Made by a program: the position numbers and the translations under genes
Assembly (NCBI GenBank): GCA_002309635.1
Contig: DBXO01000049.1
Span: 42,602 to 69,111, forward strand
Source: Ruminococcus flavefaciens
Lineage (GTDB): Bacteria > Bacillota > Clostridia > Oscillospirales > Ruminococcaceae
Length of the DNA: 26,510 nucleotides
Direction of reading: 5' to 3'
The notes under the pieces: model-generated
What the model was told of the DNA's origin: nothing
Seen by the model: the letters and a program-made list of their open reading frames with translations, nothing else
Database searches by the model: none
Part shown: positions 1 to 8,015 of the stretch, one piece after another
Position numbering within the stretch: the first letter of the stretch is position 1
Layout of the letters: every line of letters begins with the position of its first letter

Positions 1-174
1 CCTGCATATCGGGCAATTATAGCATATCGCTTCGCTTATATGCTATAATGAATGCAAAGCATTTCATTATAATTGATTCAAATGCCCTTGCAGATACGCA
101 AATCAGAGATTTGCTCCCTGCATATCGGGCAATTATAGCATAACGCTCCGCTTATATGCTATAATTAATGCAAA
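1..174. repeat. Two direct copies of a 58-bp palindromic repeat
   Basis: Copy 1 (1-58) and copy 2 (117-174) are 116 bp apart and differ at three positions. Each holds a perfect 12-bp inverted repeat (ATTATAGCATAT/ATATGCTATAAT in copy 1; AATTATAGCATA/TATGCTATAATT in copy 2) around a loop of about 10-12 nt. The spacer carries more palindromes: TATAATGAATGC pairs with GCATTTCATTATA (one bulged T) across 44-73, and GCAAATC/GATTTGC has a 3-nt loop near 98-114. The whole is a chain of possible cruciforms or RNA hairpins, like REP/MITE-type intergenic elements. Copy 1 starts at the window edge, so the array may continue upstream. Confidence 0.8.
157..165 (+). promoter_or_regulatory. Extended -10 promoter element inside the palindrome
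   Basis: TGCTATAAT is a perfect extended -10 box, 51 bp before the first gene's start codon. No good -35 lies 16-18 bp upstream. Because the element sits in a palindrome, the same box also occurs on the minus strand, and both occur again in copy 1. It may drive the dnaD-dnaC pair; this is inferred from position and motif only. Confidence 0.45.
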
Positions 175-215
175 TGGTCTGAACGGACATGCAGTATTTT
201 TCGGAGGTGTCTTTA

Positions 216-1199
216 TTGGAATTCAAGGTCAACTGCGGCATATGGGGAACTATGTTCGGCGTTCCCGGTATCGTTGCGGATAATTTCTTAAAACTCGCTA
301 CAGGCGGACAAATAAAGGTGCTTCTGTATCTTCTGAGATATTCGGGCAAGATATGCTCACTTGACGAGATATCACTGAACACAGGCGTAGGCCCCGAAGA
401 AGTTGAGGAGGCTATCATGTTCTGGCAGCAGGCAAATGTCCTCACTCCTCAGAATTCTCCCGAAATAACTACAGTCAGGTCAATAATGTCAACACAACCC
501 TTAAATGAAGTCAGGCAGACAAATCAGTCCACTAAAACGGAGCCGGTCCCCAATCACAAAGTCAACTACAGCGGCTCCGAGATCGCCGACATAATGAAGG
601 ATTCGCAGGATATCAGGGAGCTCTTCAAGATCGCAGAGGGAATCCTCGGTACACTTAAAAACAGTCAGATGAATTCCATAATCTGGATGTATGACCATCT
701 CGGTCTCAAAAAGGAGGTCATTATCACTCTCCTGACCTACTGTTCTTCAATTGAAAAGACAAATACCGCTTATGTTGAAAAAATAGCGGCTGACTGGGCC
801 GAGAACGATATCAATTCAATGGAGGCGGCTCAGGACGAGATACAGCGCCTGAGTGCTTCAAAGGATTTCACAGAACGTATCATGAAGCTGTTCGAAATGA
901 ACCGCCGTCCCACCACAAAGCAGGACGAGTTCATTAAGCAATGGAAAAAAGCCGGATTCAGTCTCGATATCATTCATTATGCATACGAAAAAACTCTTGA
1001 ACAGATCAACAAGCTGAATTTTGATTACATAAACAAGATACTCATTTCATGGAACGACAGCGGCTTCAAAAATGCGGATGACGTAAAAAAAGCCGAAAGC
1101 AGTTTCCGAAAGAAAAAGAAAGACCAGAATCCGCAAAAAAACGGCAATGATCCAGATATCGAGGAATACAAGTCCGTTATCAATAAATTTCTGTATTAA
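216..1199 (+). CDS. DnaD-domain primosomal protein
   Basis: Probable replication-initiation or restart protein of the DnaD/DnaB(Firmicutes) family, which remodels DNA and helps load the replicative helicase. The TTG at 216 is chosen as start because GGAGG (203-207) lies 8 nt before it; an in-frame ATG at 189 has no Shine-Dalgarno site. The protein is about 327 aa: an N-terminal winged-helix-like part (about 1-90), a linker rich in S/T/Q, then two DnaD/DnaB_2-type helical repeats (about 120-190 and 225-300). The second ends in FDYINKILISW, matching the conserved YxxxI...W motif of DnaD C-terminal domains. A lysine-rich tail follows. The stop is 11 bp before a DnaC-like ATPase, the usual DnaD-DnaC/DnaI helicase-loader pairing, which supports the call. 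It could be the chromosomal or a prophage-derived version; no phage genes are nearby. Confidence 0.85.
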   Translation: MEFKVNCGIWGTMFGVPGIVADNFLKLATGGQIKVLLYLLRYSGKICSLDEISLNTGVGPEEVEEAIMFWQQANVLTPQNSPEITTVRSIMSTQPLNEVRQTNQSTKTEPVPNHKVNYSGSEIADIMKDSQDIRELFKIAEGILGTLKNSQMNSIIWMYDHLGLKKEVIITLLTYCSSIEKTNTAYVEKIAADWAENDINSMEAAQDEIQRLSASKDFTERIMKLFEMNRRPTTKQDEFIKQWKKAGFSLDIIHYAYEKTLEQINKLNFDYINKILISWNDSGFKNADDVKKAESSFRKKKKDQNPQKNGNDPDIEEYKSVINKFLY

Positions 1200-1210
1200 G
1201 GAGCAATTAA

Positions 1211-2173
1211 ATGGACAGCGAAATATTTGACAAAGCTCAGGCTATACTCACAAACCGCCGCATGAAAGCTGTCAGCGAAAATGAATCGCGTATCCGCGAG
1301 GTCAACGAAAGGATACCGCAGATACGAGAAATAAACGAGGTACTTTTCAATACAGGAAAGGAGCTCATTTCTATCATATCCAACGGCAGAGGTCAGGATA
1401 TTTCCGAAAAGATAGAGCAGCTGAAGCAATACAATCTCGGCGCACAGGCAATGTCTAGAAAAATGCTTGCGGAAAGCGGCTATCCCGAGGACTACCTCGA
1501 TATGCACTACACCTGCACTAAATGCAGCGATACAGGCTATAACGGCAGCAGATTCTGCGACTGTTTCAAAACTCTGTGCGGAAAGCTTGCCGCAGAACAG
1601 CTCAATCAGAGCTCGCAGCTAAAGCTTTCGAGCTTTGACAGCTTTTCTCTTACGTATTACTCAGGCGAAAACTATACTGCCATGAAAAATATCCTCGAAT
1701 ATACCAGGCAGTACGCCGCCACATTTTCACTTGATTCAAAAAGCATATTAATGTTCGGACAAACAGGTCTCGGAAAGACCCATCTGAGTCTTGCTATCGC
1801 CAATTCGGTGCTTCAAAAGGGATACAGCGTTATATATGATTCTGCTATCAATATCCTGCGCAGTATCGAAAAGGAGCATTTCAGCTACGAGCACTCCTCT
1901 GAGATGATAGACCTTGTAATGAACACCGATCTCCTAATTCTTGACGATATCGGAACCGAATATGAATCAAACTTCTACAATGCAACCGTCTACAATATTA
2001 TCAACACAAGACTGAACTGCGGAAAGCCTACTATAATAAGCACCAACCTCGACTTTGACGGTATCGCCCGCAGATACGACAAGCGCGTCATGTCAAGAAT
2101 AGTGTCAATGTACGCCTGCCTCGAATTCAAGGGCAAGGACGTAAGACTTCAAAAAAGAACGAACAACGAATAA
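1211..2173 (+). CDS. DnaC/DnaI-like helicase-loader ATPase
   Basis: AAA+ ATPase of the DnaC/DnaI (IstB-like) family, expected to load the replicative helicase onto DNA with the DnaD-like protein encoded just upstream. The 320-aa product has a coiled N-terminal half (1-95), a four-cysteine zinc-ribbon-like knot (Cys102, 105, 116, 118), and a C-terminal ATPase: Walker A GQTGLGKT (183-190), Walker B LLILDD (241-246) and a sensor-1-like TIISTNL (274-280). AAGGAG (1198-1203) overlaps the stop of the upstream gene and lies 7 nt before the ATG, so the two are probably translationally coupled. The Cys cluster and length fit Clostridia DnaC homologues better than IS21 IstB, and no transposase is adjacent. 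Confidence 0.9.
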   Translation: MDSEIFDKAQAILTNRRMKAVSENESRIREVNERIPQIREINEVLFNTGKELISIISNGRGQDISEKIEQLKQYNLGAQAMSRKMLAESGYPEDYLDMHYTCTKCSDTGYNGSRFCDCFKTLCGKLAAEQLNQSSQLKLSSFDSFSLTYYSGENYTAMKNILEYTRQYAATFSLDSKSILMFGQTGLGKTHLSLAIANSVLQKGYSVIYDSAINILRSIEKEHFSYEHSSEMIDLVMNTDLLILDDIGTEYESNFYNATVYNIINTRLNCGKPTIISTNLDFDGIARRYDKRVMSRIVSMYACLEFKGKDVRLQKRTNNE

Positions 2174-2206
2174 AAAGGCTGCCTTTTTCAGGCAGCCTGA
2201 TTTTTT
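2172..2206. terminator. Bidirectional Rho-independent terminator
   Basis: AGGCTGCC (2176-2183) pairs with GGCAGCCT (2191-2198) around a 7-nt loop. T6 follows on the plus strand and a run of five A precedes it, giving a U tract on the minus strand. It ends the dnaD-dnaC transcript and the converging lipoprotein gene. Confidence 0.9.
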
Positions 2207-2208
2207 GT

Positions 2209-3474
2209 TCAGTTATTGCTTTCTTCGAGATTAAGCTTGAAAGGCGTGTACTTTCTGTACGCCGTATTGTTTTTCTCAACGGAATATCCTTTAACGATAG
2301 ACTTCATCATTTTCTCGAAGTCATCATAGTAGCGCTCCATCAGAAGTGAATCGATCTTGTCCTGAGTCCAGAGGTCGTCAGCAGTCATACGTTCCTTGAT
2401 ATCGGCTCTGATGACAATATATACAGTATTTTCATCGTACTGATACTTCTCGGCCTTATTATAGCTCATAGCAAAGATATGATCGTTATAGTCCTTATAA
2501 GCCTTTTCGGCTGCCGTCTGCTCTGCTGAAGCAGTAGTTGTAGTGGTCTCGCTTGAAGCGTTCTCATCAGCTGTAGTGGTCGTATACTTTGTTACGGTCA
2601 CTTCGTTAGCGTGAGGATCTGTAGTGGTTGTTGTTGTAGTGCCCGTTGAAGCCGTGGTAGTAGTGGTTGTTGTGGTAACGCCTGCCTCCTTGGCTGCTTT
2701 GGCTTCTTCCTCAGCCTTGCGCTTCTCAACGTATTTATTGTAGTCATCCTCGCACTCGTCGATCTTCTTGAGCTTTGCGTCGCTGGTCTTCTCGGCGTTT
2801 ATTTCCTTTACATAATCGTCGATCATGTTATTGAGGCGGCGCTTTTCATCTGCACCGTACTGCTCGCCGTTGGAATCCTGCATGCTTATTGCAAAATACT
2901 TGATTCTTGTGGTCTTGTCCTGATAATAGCTCTTAAGATCGTCCTCTGAGCAGCCCTTTTCAGCATCAAGGCCATAATAATGCTTGAAGACAGCTTCCTT
3001 CTTGTAGCTGTTCTCAATGATCTTCCTGAATGATTCCTCGCCTACTCCGTTATCCTTGTACAGGCTATCGTCGGAATAGGATAAAGCTATATCCTTTACC
3101 TCTGCGAGCTTATCAGCTGTAAGGCTCTCTCCTATCTTTTCAAATTCCTTTTCGTTTGCAACATATTCCTTGCAGGCGTCTGTAGCGTTGTCCTGTATCC
3201 AGTCTGTAGCGTCAAGCTGTTCGATTGTGGAATTCTTTATTTCCTCAAGAGTCGGCATTTTACCGTTCTTATAGTACATATCGTACATTGCCGATCTGTA
3301 TGCCGATATCTCATTAAAAATGAAAACGCCGGCAGGCACGTCATAACCGTCAACAGAAAGCGCAGTCTGCGCACTCTTTCCGAATGTAATAGCTTCTGGT
3401 GCGCTGCATGAAGCTGAAGCGGCTGCAAGTGCAAATGCAGCGGCTGCAGATGCAAACCTATTAAACTTATTCAT
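2209..3474 (-). CDS. Thr-rich surface lipoprotein of unknown function
   Basis: The 421-aa precursor has a lipoprotein signal peptide: basic N-terminus, Ala-rich hydrophobic stretch and a lipobox ending ASAS-Cys23. It should be lipid-anchored on the outside of the membrane. The mature part is charged and mostly helical, interrupted at about 267-320 by several Thr runs (up to T8) with short Ala/Ser/Glu spacers. These resemble the linkers of the GH5 enzyme in this window. The overall plan (lipobox, helical N-domain, charged C-domain) recalls PrsA/SurA-type extracytoplasmic foldases, but I see no convincing PpiC rotamase core, so no function is assigned. GGAGG lies 8 nt before the ATG, and a strong promoter (3519-3547) is upstream. 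The gene stands alone, divergent from thyX. Confidence 0.8.
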   Translation of the reverse strand: MNKFNRFASAAAAFALAAASASCSAPEAITFGKSAQTALSVDGYDVPAGVFIFNEISAYRSAMYDMYYKNGKMPTLEEIKNSTIEQLDATDWIQDNATDACKEYVANEKEFEKIGESLTADKLAEVKDIALSYSDDSLYKDNGVGEESFRKIIENSYKKEAVFKHYYGLDAEKGCSEDDLKSYYQDKTTRIKYFAISMQDSNGEQYGADEKRRLNNMIDDYVKEINAEKTSDAKLKKIDECEDDYNKYVEKRKAEEEAKAAKEAGVTTTTTTTTASTGTTTTTTTDPHANEVTVTKYTTTTADENASSETTTTTASAEQTAAEKAYKDYNDHIFAMSYNKAEKYQYDENTVYIVIRADIKERMTADDLWTQDKIDSLLMERYYDDFEKMMKSIVKGYSVEKNNTAYRKYTPFKLNLEESNN

Positions 3475-3518
3475 TTGTATATTCCTCCGATATAATAGTA
3501 GATTACAAATACTGTTTT

Positions 3519-3547
3519 ATTATACTACATTTTTTCGTGTTTGTCCA
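3519..3547 (-). promoter_or_regulatory. Sigma-A promoter for the lipoprotein gene
   Basis: On the minus strand, TGGACA (-35, 3542-3547), a 17-bp spacer and TATAAT (-10, 3519-3524) precede the lipoprotein start by about 45 bp. Confidence 0.8.
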
Positions 3548-3629
3548 TAGTAAAATGAAAATTTTTTCCGTTTCATCACCGTATCACCTTATTAAAATAT
3601 TTATATAAAATAATTTTTAAGTATTTTCC

Positions 3630-3658
3630 TTGACTTAGCCGCTTATAAGTGATACAAT
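3630..3658 (+). promoter_or_regulatory. Sigma-A promoter for the thyX operon
   Basis: TTGACT (3630-3635), a 17-bp spacer and TACAAT (3653-3658) lie 40 bp before the thyX start codon. Confidence 0.8.
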
Positions 3659-3698
3659 ATTTATATGTGTATTAATATAAGTAAGGTAGGTGTCTTAT

Positions 3699-4475
3699 TT
3701 GAAAGTCAAACTCTTATCACACACTCCCGATGCCGAAAAGCTTATTGCTACTGCCGCAAAGCTTTGCTATTCAAGCAGTGACATCGAGTCACTGAGAGAC
3801 GGACTTACAGATGAAAAGGTAGAAAGCTTCATCGATATGCTCGTTTCCATAGGACATGAGAGCGTCGTTGAGCATGTCAGCTTTACCTTCGGCGTTGAAG
3901 GCATATCAAGAGCATGCAGTCACCAGCTCGTAAGGCACCGTATCGCTTCATACTCGCAGAAAAGTCAGCGCTACGTCAGCGAGAACGGCTTTGAGTTCAT
4001 AACTCCCCCGTCCGTTGCGGAGCATCCGGAAGCAAAATCGGAATATGACAGGATAATCAGCGAAATAACGGAGAGCTATGAAAAGCTTGCCGCTCTGCTT
4101 ACAGAAAAGCATGCTTCCGAGTTCATGGCGCAGGGCATGGACGAAAAGTCCGCACGTTCAAAAGCATCAAAGCTTGCAAACGAAGACGCACGATTCGTTC
4201 TTCCGAACGCCTGTGAGACAAAGATAGTCGTTACAATGAACGTAAGGTCACTTTTCAATTTCTTCCGTCACCGCTGCTGCAACCGCGCACAGTGGGAGAT
4301 AAGGGCAGTCGCCAATGAAATGCTCAGACAGTGTCTTGAAGTCGCTCCCCATATATTCGCAAATGCAGGTCCGTCATGCGTGGCTGAGGGAAAATGTCCC
4401 GAGGGAAAGATGACATGCGGAAAGATAAATGAAGTAAGGAACTACTTCTCGTCCATGAAAAAAGGCATATCATAA
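3699..4475 (+). CDS. thyX: FAD-dependent thymidylate synthase ThyX
   Basis: ThyX makes dTMP from dUMP using methylene-tetrahydrofolate, with FAD and NAD(P)H as reductant. The signature RHRx7S is complete (RHRIASYSQKS, residues 79-89), and RAQWEIR (196-202) matches the conserved dUMP/FAD-site region. The 258-aa length is in the family range. TTG 3699 is preferred as start because AAGGTAGG (3683-3690) lies 8 nt upstream; a GTG at 3690 overlaps that site. It is the first gene of a six-gene run. Its folate link to the 5-formyl-THF cyclo-ligase three genes downstream is biochemically sensible, since both act on the one-carbon folate pool. Confidence 0.95.
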   Translation: MKVKLLSHTPDAEKLIATAAKLCYSSSDIESLRDGLTDEKVESFIDMLVSIGHESVVEHVSFTFGVEGISRACSHQLVRHRIASYSQKSQRYVSENGFEFITPPSVAEHPEAKSEYDRIISEITESYEKLAALLTEKHASEFMAQGMDEKSARSKASKLANEDARFVLPNACETKIVVTMNVRSLFNFFRHRCCNRAQWEIRAVANEMLRQCLEVAPHIFANAGPSCVAEGKCPEGKMTCGKINEVRNYFSSMKKGIS

Positions 4476-4480
4476 TTAAG

Positions 4481-5371
4481 ATGCTGGAATTCAGAGATAT
4501 AGAAATAACAGACAAGGAGCGGATATGCACTGCTCTGCGTCATTCCCAGTTCATGGGCTGTGAATACAGCTTTTCAAACAATATGGCGTGGAAGCGCCTC
4601 GGAGATTCGCAGATAGCCTTTTATAAGGATTTCTACATATGCTGCTCCTTTCGTTCAGACGATGGTATACCACGGTTTTTCCTGCCATCCGCCAGCGGCA
4701 GCTACAGAGACGTCATAAACGAAATGAAAGCTCATGCCGCAGCTCTCGGAAAGCCGCTTGTTATCGCAGGCATCACAGAGCCCTCGCTGAAAATGCTCAA
4801 TGAGCTTTATCCAGACAGCTTTACATACGATACTTATGACGGCGACTGGGATTATATCTATAATTCCTCAGATCTTATAGAACTGGCAGGCAGAAAATAC
4901 CACAGCAAGCGCAATCACCTTGCAAGGTTCAACGAACTCGGAGCGGTATTCACCGAAATGACAGAAAATGACTTTGACGACTGCATCACTTTCAGCACAC
5001 TGGAGTACAACAGCAGATCTGCCGAATCGGATCATTCCTTTATCGCGGAACAGTATGCCATAAATACCTATTTCAATTACTTCCGCGAGCTCGGGCTCAA
5101 GGGCGGAGTTATCCGCATAGACGGAACGGTCGCAGCCTTTACTATCGGCGACAGGCTCAATGATGAAACCTTCTGCGTTCACATTGAAAAAGCAGATACC
5201 CGCTACAACGGCATATACGCAGGCATAAACAACTGCTTTGCAAAGTCTGCCGCAGGCGGATACAGATATATCAACCGTGAAGAGGATCTCGGAATCGAAG
5301 GTCTGCGAAAAGCAAAGCAGTCCTATCATCCCGCTTTTCTTCTCAAAAAATATAAAGCTACTTTTAAATGA
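4481..5371 (+). CDS. DUF2156 (phosphatidylglycerol lysyltransferase C-terminal-like) protein
   Basis: A 296-aa soluble protein that looks like the DUF2156/LPG-synthase C-terminal domain, a tandem GNAT-like fold. In MprF this fold transfers aminoacyl groups from tRNA to lipid. Supporting stretches are the N-terminal FMGCEYSFSNNMAW, a central YHSKRNHLARF, and a C-terminal INREEDLGIEGLRKAK followed by a basic end, as in stand-alone DUF2156 proteins. No membrane segments are present, so it is not a full MprF, and its substrate is unknown. It starts 5 bp after thyX with no clear Shine-Dalgarno site, suggesting translational coupling. The separate flippase-like gene at 10915-11961 is of the type fused to this domain in MprF, but the two are not adjacent here. 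Confidence 0.8.
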   Translation: MLEFRDIEITDKERICTALRHSQFMGCEYSFSNNMAWKRLGDSQIAFYKDFYICCSFRSDDGIPRFFLPSASGSYRDVINEMKAHAAALGKPLVIAGITEPSLKMLNELYPDSFTYDTYDGDWDYIYNSSDLIELAGRKYHSKRNHLARFNELGAVFTEMTENDFDDCITFSTLEYNSRSAESDHSFIAEQYAINTYFNYFRELGLKGGVIRIDGTVAAFTIGDRLNDETFCVHIEKADTRYNGIYAGINNCFAKSAAGGYRYINREEDLGIEGLRKAKQSYHPAFLLKKYKATFK

Positions 5372-5384
5372 AAGGATATATAAC

Positions 5385-5927
5385 ATGATCTATGTTTATC
5401 TCGCAAACGGCTTTGAAGAAACAGAAGCCATTGCACCGATCGATCTTCTCAGACGCGCAGGCAAGAAAGTCGTCATCGTCGGCGTCGGCGATAATGTTAT
5501 AGCAGGATCTCACGGTATTACCGTAGTTCCCGATACCATTGCCCAGGAGGCACCTCTTACAGACGAGCTTGAAATGATTGTTCTCCCCGGCGGCATGCCC
5601 GGCACTCTCAATCTTGAAAAATCCGATTATGTACAGGCTGCCATCGATTACTGCGTTGCTAACGGCAGATATATCGGAGCTATATGTGCAGCTCCCTCGA
5701 TACTCGGGCACAAGGGTCTCCTCAGGGGAAAGACTGCCGTATGCTACGAGGGCTTTGAAACTCAGCTCGAAGGCGCAAACATAGGCTGCGGCGGCGTAGC
5801 CGAGGACGGTATTTTCATTACCGCAAGAGGCGCAGGCGTCGCAGTAGACTTCGGTCTCAAGCTTGTGGAAAAAATTCATTCAAAGGAAGAAAGCCTCAGA
5901 CAGCGAAACGCTATCTTATGTGACTGA
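5385..5927 (+). CDS. DJ-1/PfpI family protein
   Basis: A 180-aa DJ-1/ThiJ/PfpI superfamily protein (YajL/DJ-1 branch). The ATG at 5385 follows AAAGGA (5371-5376) by 8 nt; an open frame further upstream overlaps the previous gene and is not used. Visible motifs are NGFEETEA near the N-terminus, with Glu14 in the place of the DJ-1 active-site Glu, LPGGMPG (67-73), and the nucleophile elbow GAICAAPS with Cys101. Members act as glyoxalase/deglycase-like or redox-protective proteins; the exact activity cannot be read from sequence. It is third in the thyX operon, 2 bp before the cyclo-ligase start. Confidence 0.9.
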   Translation: MIYVYLANGFEETEAIAPIDLLRRAGKKVVIVGVGDNVIAGSHGITVVPDTIAQEAPLTDELEMIVLPGGMPGTLNLEKSDYVQAAIDYCVANGRYIGAICAAPSILGHKGLLRGKTAVCYEGFETQLEGANIGCGGVAEDGIFITARGAGVAVDFGLKLVEKIHSKEESLRQRNAILCD

Positions 5928-5929
5928 TT

Positions 5930-6490
5930 ATGGATAATAAAAAAGAATTACGCAAGGAATATTCTCATCTTCGCGCAGAAATACGTGATAAAGTGTCAAA
6001 GGATATGGATATAACGGAACGTCTGCTTCAGGAGGAAAGGATCCTCGAAGCCGACAATATCCTGCTCTATGCCTCATTTGGTTCGGAAGTCGATACATAC
6101 CTGCTTATCGATAAGCTTATCGAGATCGGGAAAAAAGTGGCTCTCCCGAAATGCGGCCCCGAGCGCTCCATGACATTTCATCTTATAGGCTCAGTTGCCG
6201 ATCTCCACGAGGGCATGTACCGCATACCCGAACCCGACAGTGCATTGCCGCAGCCTGAAATGACTGAAAAGTCGGTATGTATAATCCCCGGTCTCGCGTT
6301 TACCGAAGACGGCGGACGGCTGGGCTACGGCGGAGGCTACTACGACGAGTTTATCCTCGCAAATCCCCAGCTTTATACGATAGCTCTCGCTTATGAGGAG
6401 CTTATCGTCCAGCAGCTGCCGCTCATGCAGCACGACCTAAAGGTCGATCTTATAGTAACAGAAGAAAGGACGGTGCTTTGCAGTGACTGA
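5930..6490 (+). CDS. 5-formyltetrahydrofolate cyclo-ligase
   Basis: This enzyme (MTHFS, FthC/YgfA family) uses ATP to convert 5-formyl-THF to 5,10-methenyl-THF, returning it to the active folate pool. The 186-aa product has the basic N-terminal KKELRKEYSHLR, a central YASFGSEVDT, and the hallmark PGLAFTEDGGRLGYGGGYYD (about 119-138) that binds ATP/Mg and folate. It starts 2 bp after the DJ-1 gene and overlaps mltG by 8 bp, so it sits tightly inside the operon. Sharing a transcript with thyX, a folate-consuming enzyme, fits its role. Confidence 0.93.
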   Translation: MDNKKELRKEYSHLRAEIRDKVSKDMDITERLLQEERILEADNILLYASFGSEVDTYLLIDKLIEIGKKVALPKCGPERSMTFHLIGSVADLHEGMYRIPEPDSALPQPEMTEKSVCIIPGLAFTEDGGRLGYGGGYYDEFILANPQLYTIALAYEELIVQQLPLMQHDLKVDLIVTEERTVLCSD

Positions 6491-8015
6491 TAACAACAAC
6501 GATATGATTAACGATATCCTCAATCAGCTCGACAAGGAAAAAGCAGAGTCTGAAAATACAAACAGCACTCCTACTGACGAACCCGCAGCCGAAAGTGAAC
6601 CAAAGCTTTCTGACACACGCGATCTCGGCGGCAGGACCGTTTCTGACTATGAAAGATCAGAAAGCAATATTGAAAAGAATGAGGAAAGACCTGCTCCCGT
6701 AAGAAGACGTATCAGTGACGGTGCAGCTCCGCTGCGCAGGAGCTTTTCCGAGGAGGAGCCGGACAGCCCGCCGCCGATGCACCCTACGTCTTCTCATATG
6801 CAGCCCGCAGACAGGGACACTGTCCGCAATTCAGCTGCTGTAAAGAGAAACAGCACTCATCATAAAAAGAAGAAAAAGAGAAAAAGAAGCAGACTCCCAG
6901 GAGTACTTATACTTACAGTTTTCATCTTTGCCGTATCAATATGTCTATCACTTGTTATAATCGCATTCGGCAAGGACGTGCTCGGTATAGGCAAGGACGA
7001 CTCGACCAAGATGATAATCATTCCAGAAGGCGCTACCTCCGAGGACGTATCACAGCTGCTTTACACCGAAGGCATCATAAGTTCGCCTAAGTGCTTCCGG
7101 CTTTTCTCAAAACTGAGGAACGACTCGGACAACTATCTTGCGGGCGAGCATTTCGTAAGCCCGAATATGGCTTATGAAACAATAATTAAGACCCTCACCA
7201 CCTATGAGGACGAGGAACAGAAGGAAGCTGTCACTATTACGTTTATAGAGGGCACCGACATCTTCACCTGCTCTGAACAGCTTCAGGACGCAGGAGTATG
7301 CAACGCTGCCGAATTCCTTTATGCCTTCAACGCAGGCGGTTTCGGCTTTGAGTTTGAGAAGGAGCTCCCCACCGATCACAATCCTCTGAAATTTGCAGAC
7401 GGACGTATGGAGGGCTATCTCTTCCCCGATACCTATACCTTTACAAAGGATATGGATCCCGAACAGGTTTGTCAGAAGATATACTACAACTTCAACGAGA
7501 AGATAACAGCAAACAACCGTCTCCAGAGAATGAAAGAGCTCAACCTGACTCTTGACAAGCTCATAACCCTTGCTTCTATCGTTCAGAAAGAGGCTCCTTT
7601 CCGTGAAGATATGAACAAGGTAGCAAGCGTTTTCTGGAACCGTCTCGAAAAACCCGAACAGACCCTTGGGAAACTCCAGTCAGACCCTACAAAGGATTAC
7701 GCAAAGCAGATCATAAAACCGAGACTTGCTGTCCCGAACTCCGAAATGATAAACGCCTATAACACATACGAGGGAACAGGTCTGCCGCCCGGAGCTATAT
7801 GCAGCCCCGGACTTGACGCTATAGACGCCGTTCTCGAAAAGATGCCTTCAGACTACTTCTATTTCGTTGCCAATATTTATACAAGAGAAACATTCTTCTC
7901 GCAGACTCTTGAGGAACACAATGCAAAGGATGCAGAGGTCAAAGCAGCTGAAGCGGCATATGAGGCTGAACAGGCAATGCTCAAGGCACAGGAGGAAGCT
8001 AATGCGGCTGAATGA
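6483..8015 (+). CDS. mltG: Endolytic murein transglycosylase MltG
   Basis: MltG (YceG-like) cleaves nascent glycan strands at the membrane and limits peptidoglycan chain length. The 510-aa product has a long charged cytoplasmic N-terminus (1-138) ending in a Lys/Arg-rich block, one transmembrane helix (about 139-162), a LysM-like part (about 175-240) and the catalytic domain. The catalytic Glu is Glu370 in ASIVQKEA; EGYLFPDTY (310-318), LQSDPT (398-403) and GLPPGAICSPG (433-443) are typical of the family. The N-terminal extension is longer than in E. coli MltG but common in Clostridia. The C-terminus ends in a Glu/Ala-rich helix. The GTG start is preceded by AAAGGA (6465-6470), a rather long 12-nt spacing; ATG 6504 is a less likely alternative. 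Confidence 0.93.
   Translation: MTDNNNDMINDILNQLDKEKAESENTNSTPTDEPAAESEPKLSDTRDLGGRTVSDYERSESNIEKNEERPAPVRRRISDGAAPLRRSFSEEEPDSPPPMHPTSSHMQPADRDTVRNSAAVKRNSTHHKKKKKRKRSRLPGVLILTVFIFAVSICLSLVIIAFGKDVLGIGKDDSTKMIIIPEGATSEDVSQLLYTEGIISSPKCFRLFSKLRNDSDNYLAGEHFVSPNMAYETIIKTLTTYEDEEQKEAVTITFIEGTDIFTCSEQLQDAGVCNAAEFLYAFNAGGFGFEFEKELPTDHNPLKFADGRMEGYLFPDTYTFTKDMDPEQVCQKIYYNFNEKITANNRLQRMKELNLTLDKLITLASIVQKEAPFREDMNKVASVFWNRLEKPEQTLGKLQSDPTKDYAKQIIKPRLAVPNSEMINAYNTYEGTGLPPGAICSPGLDAIDAVLEKMPSDYFYFVANIYTRETFFSQTLEEHNAKDAEVKAAEAAYEAEQAMLKAQEEANAAE

Noticed and set aside
1..174. CRISPR array
   Set aside because: Only two 58-bp copies, spacing not CRISPR-like, repeats are long palindromes and the intervening sequence is itself palindromic; no cas genes nearby.
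2209..3474. PpiC/SurA-type peptidyl-prolyl isomerase
   Set aside because: General layout is similar but the conserved rotamase core motifs are not visible.
5238..5384. 49-codon N-terminal extension of the DJ-1 protein
   Set aside because: It lies inside the DUF2156 gene, and the ATG at 5385 has a good ribosome site and matches the family N-terminus.
4868..5386. 172-codon minus-strand frame opposite the DUF2156 gene
   Set aside because: Shadow of a well-supported gene on the other strand; no ribosome site and a Cys/Val-rich composition typical of antisense frames.
7867..8001. 45-codon N-terminal extension of the U32 protein
   Set aside because: It is an Arg-rich out-of-frame read of the mltG tail; the ATG at 8002 has AGGAGGA and the family start sequence.
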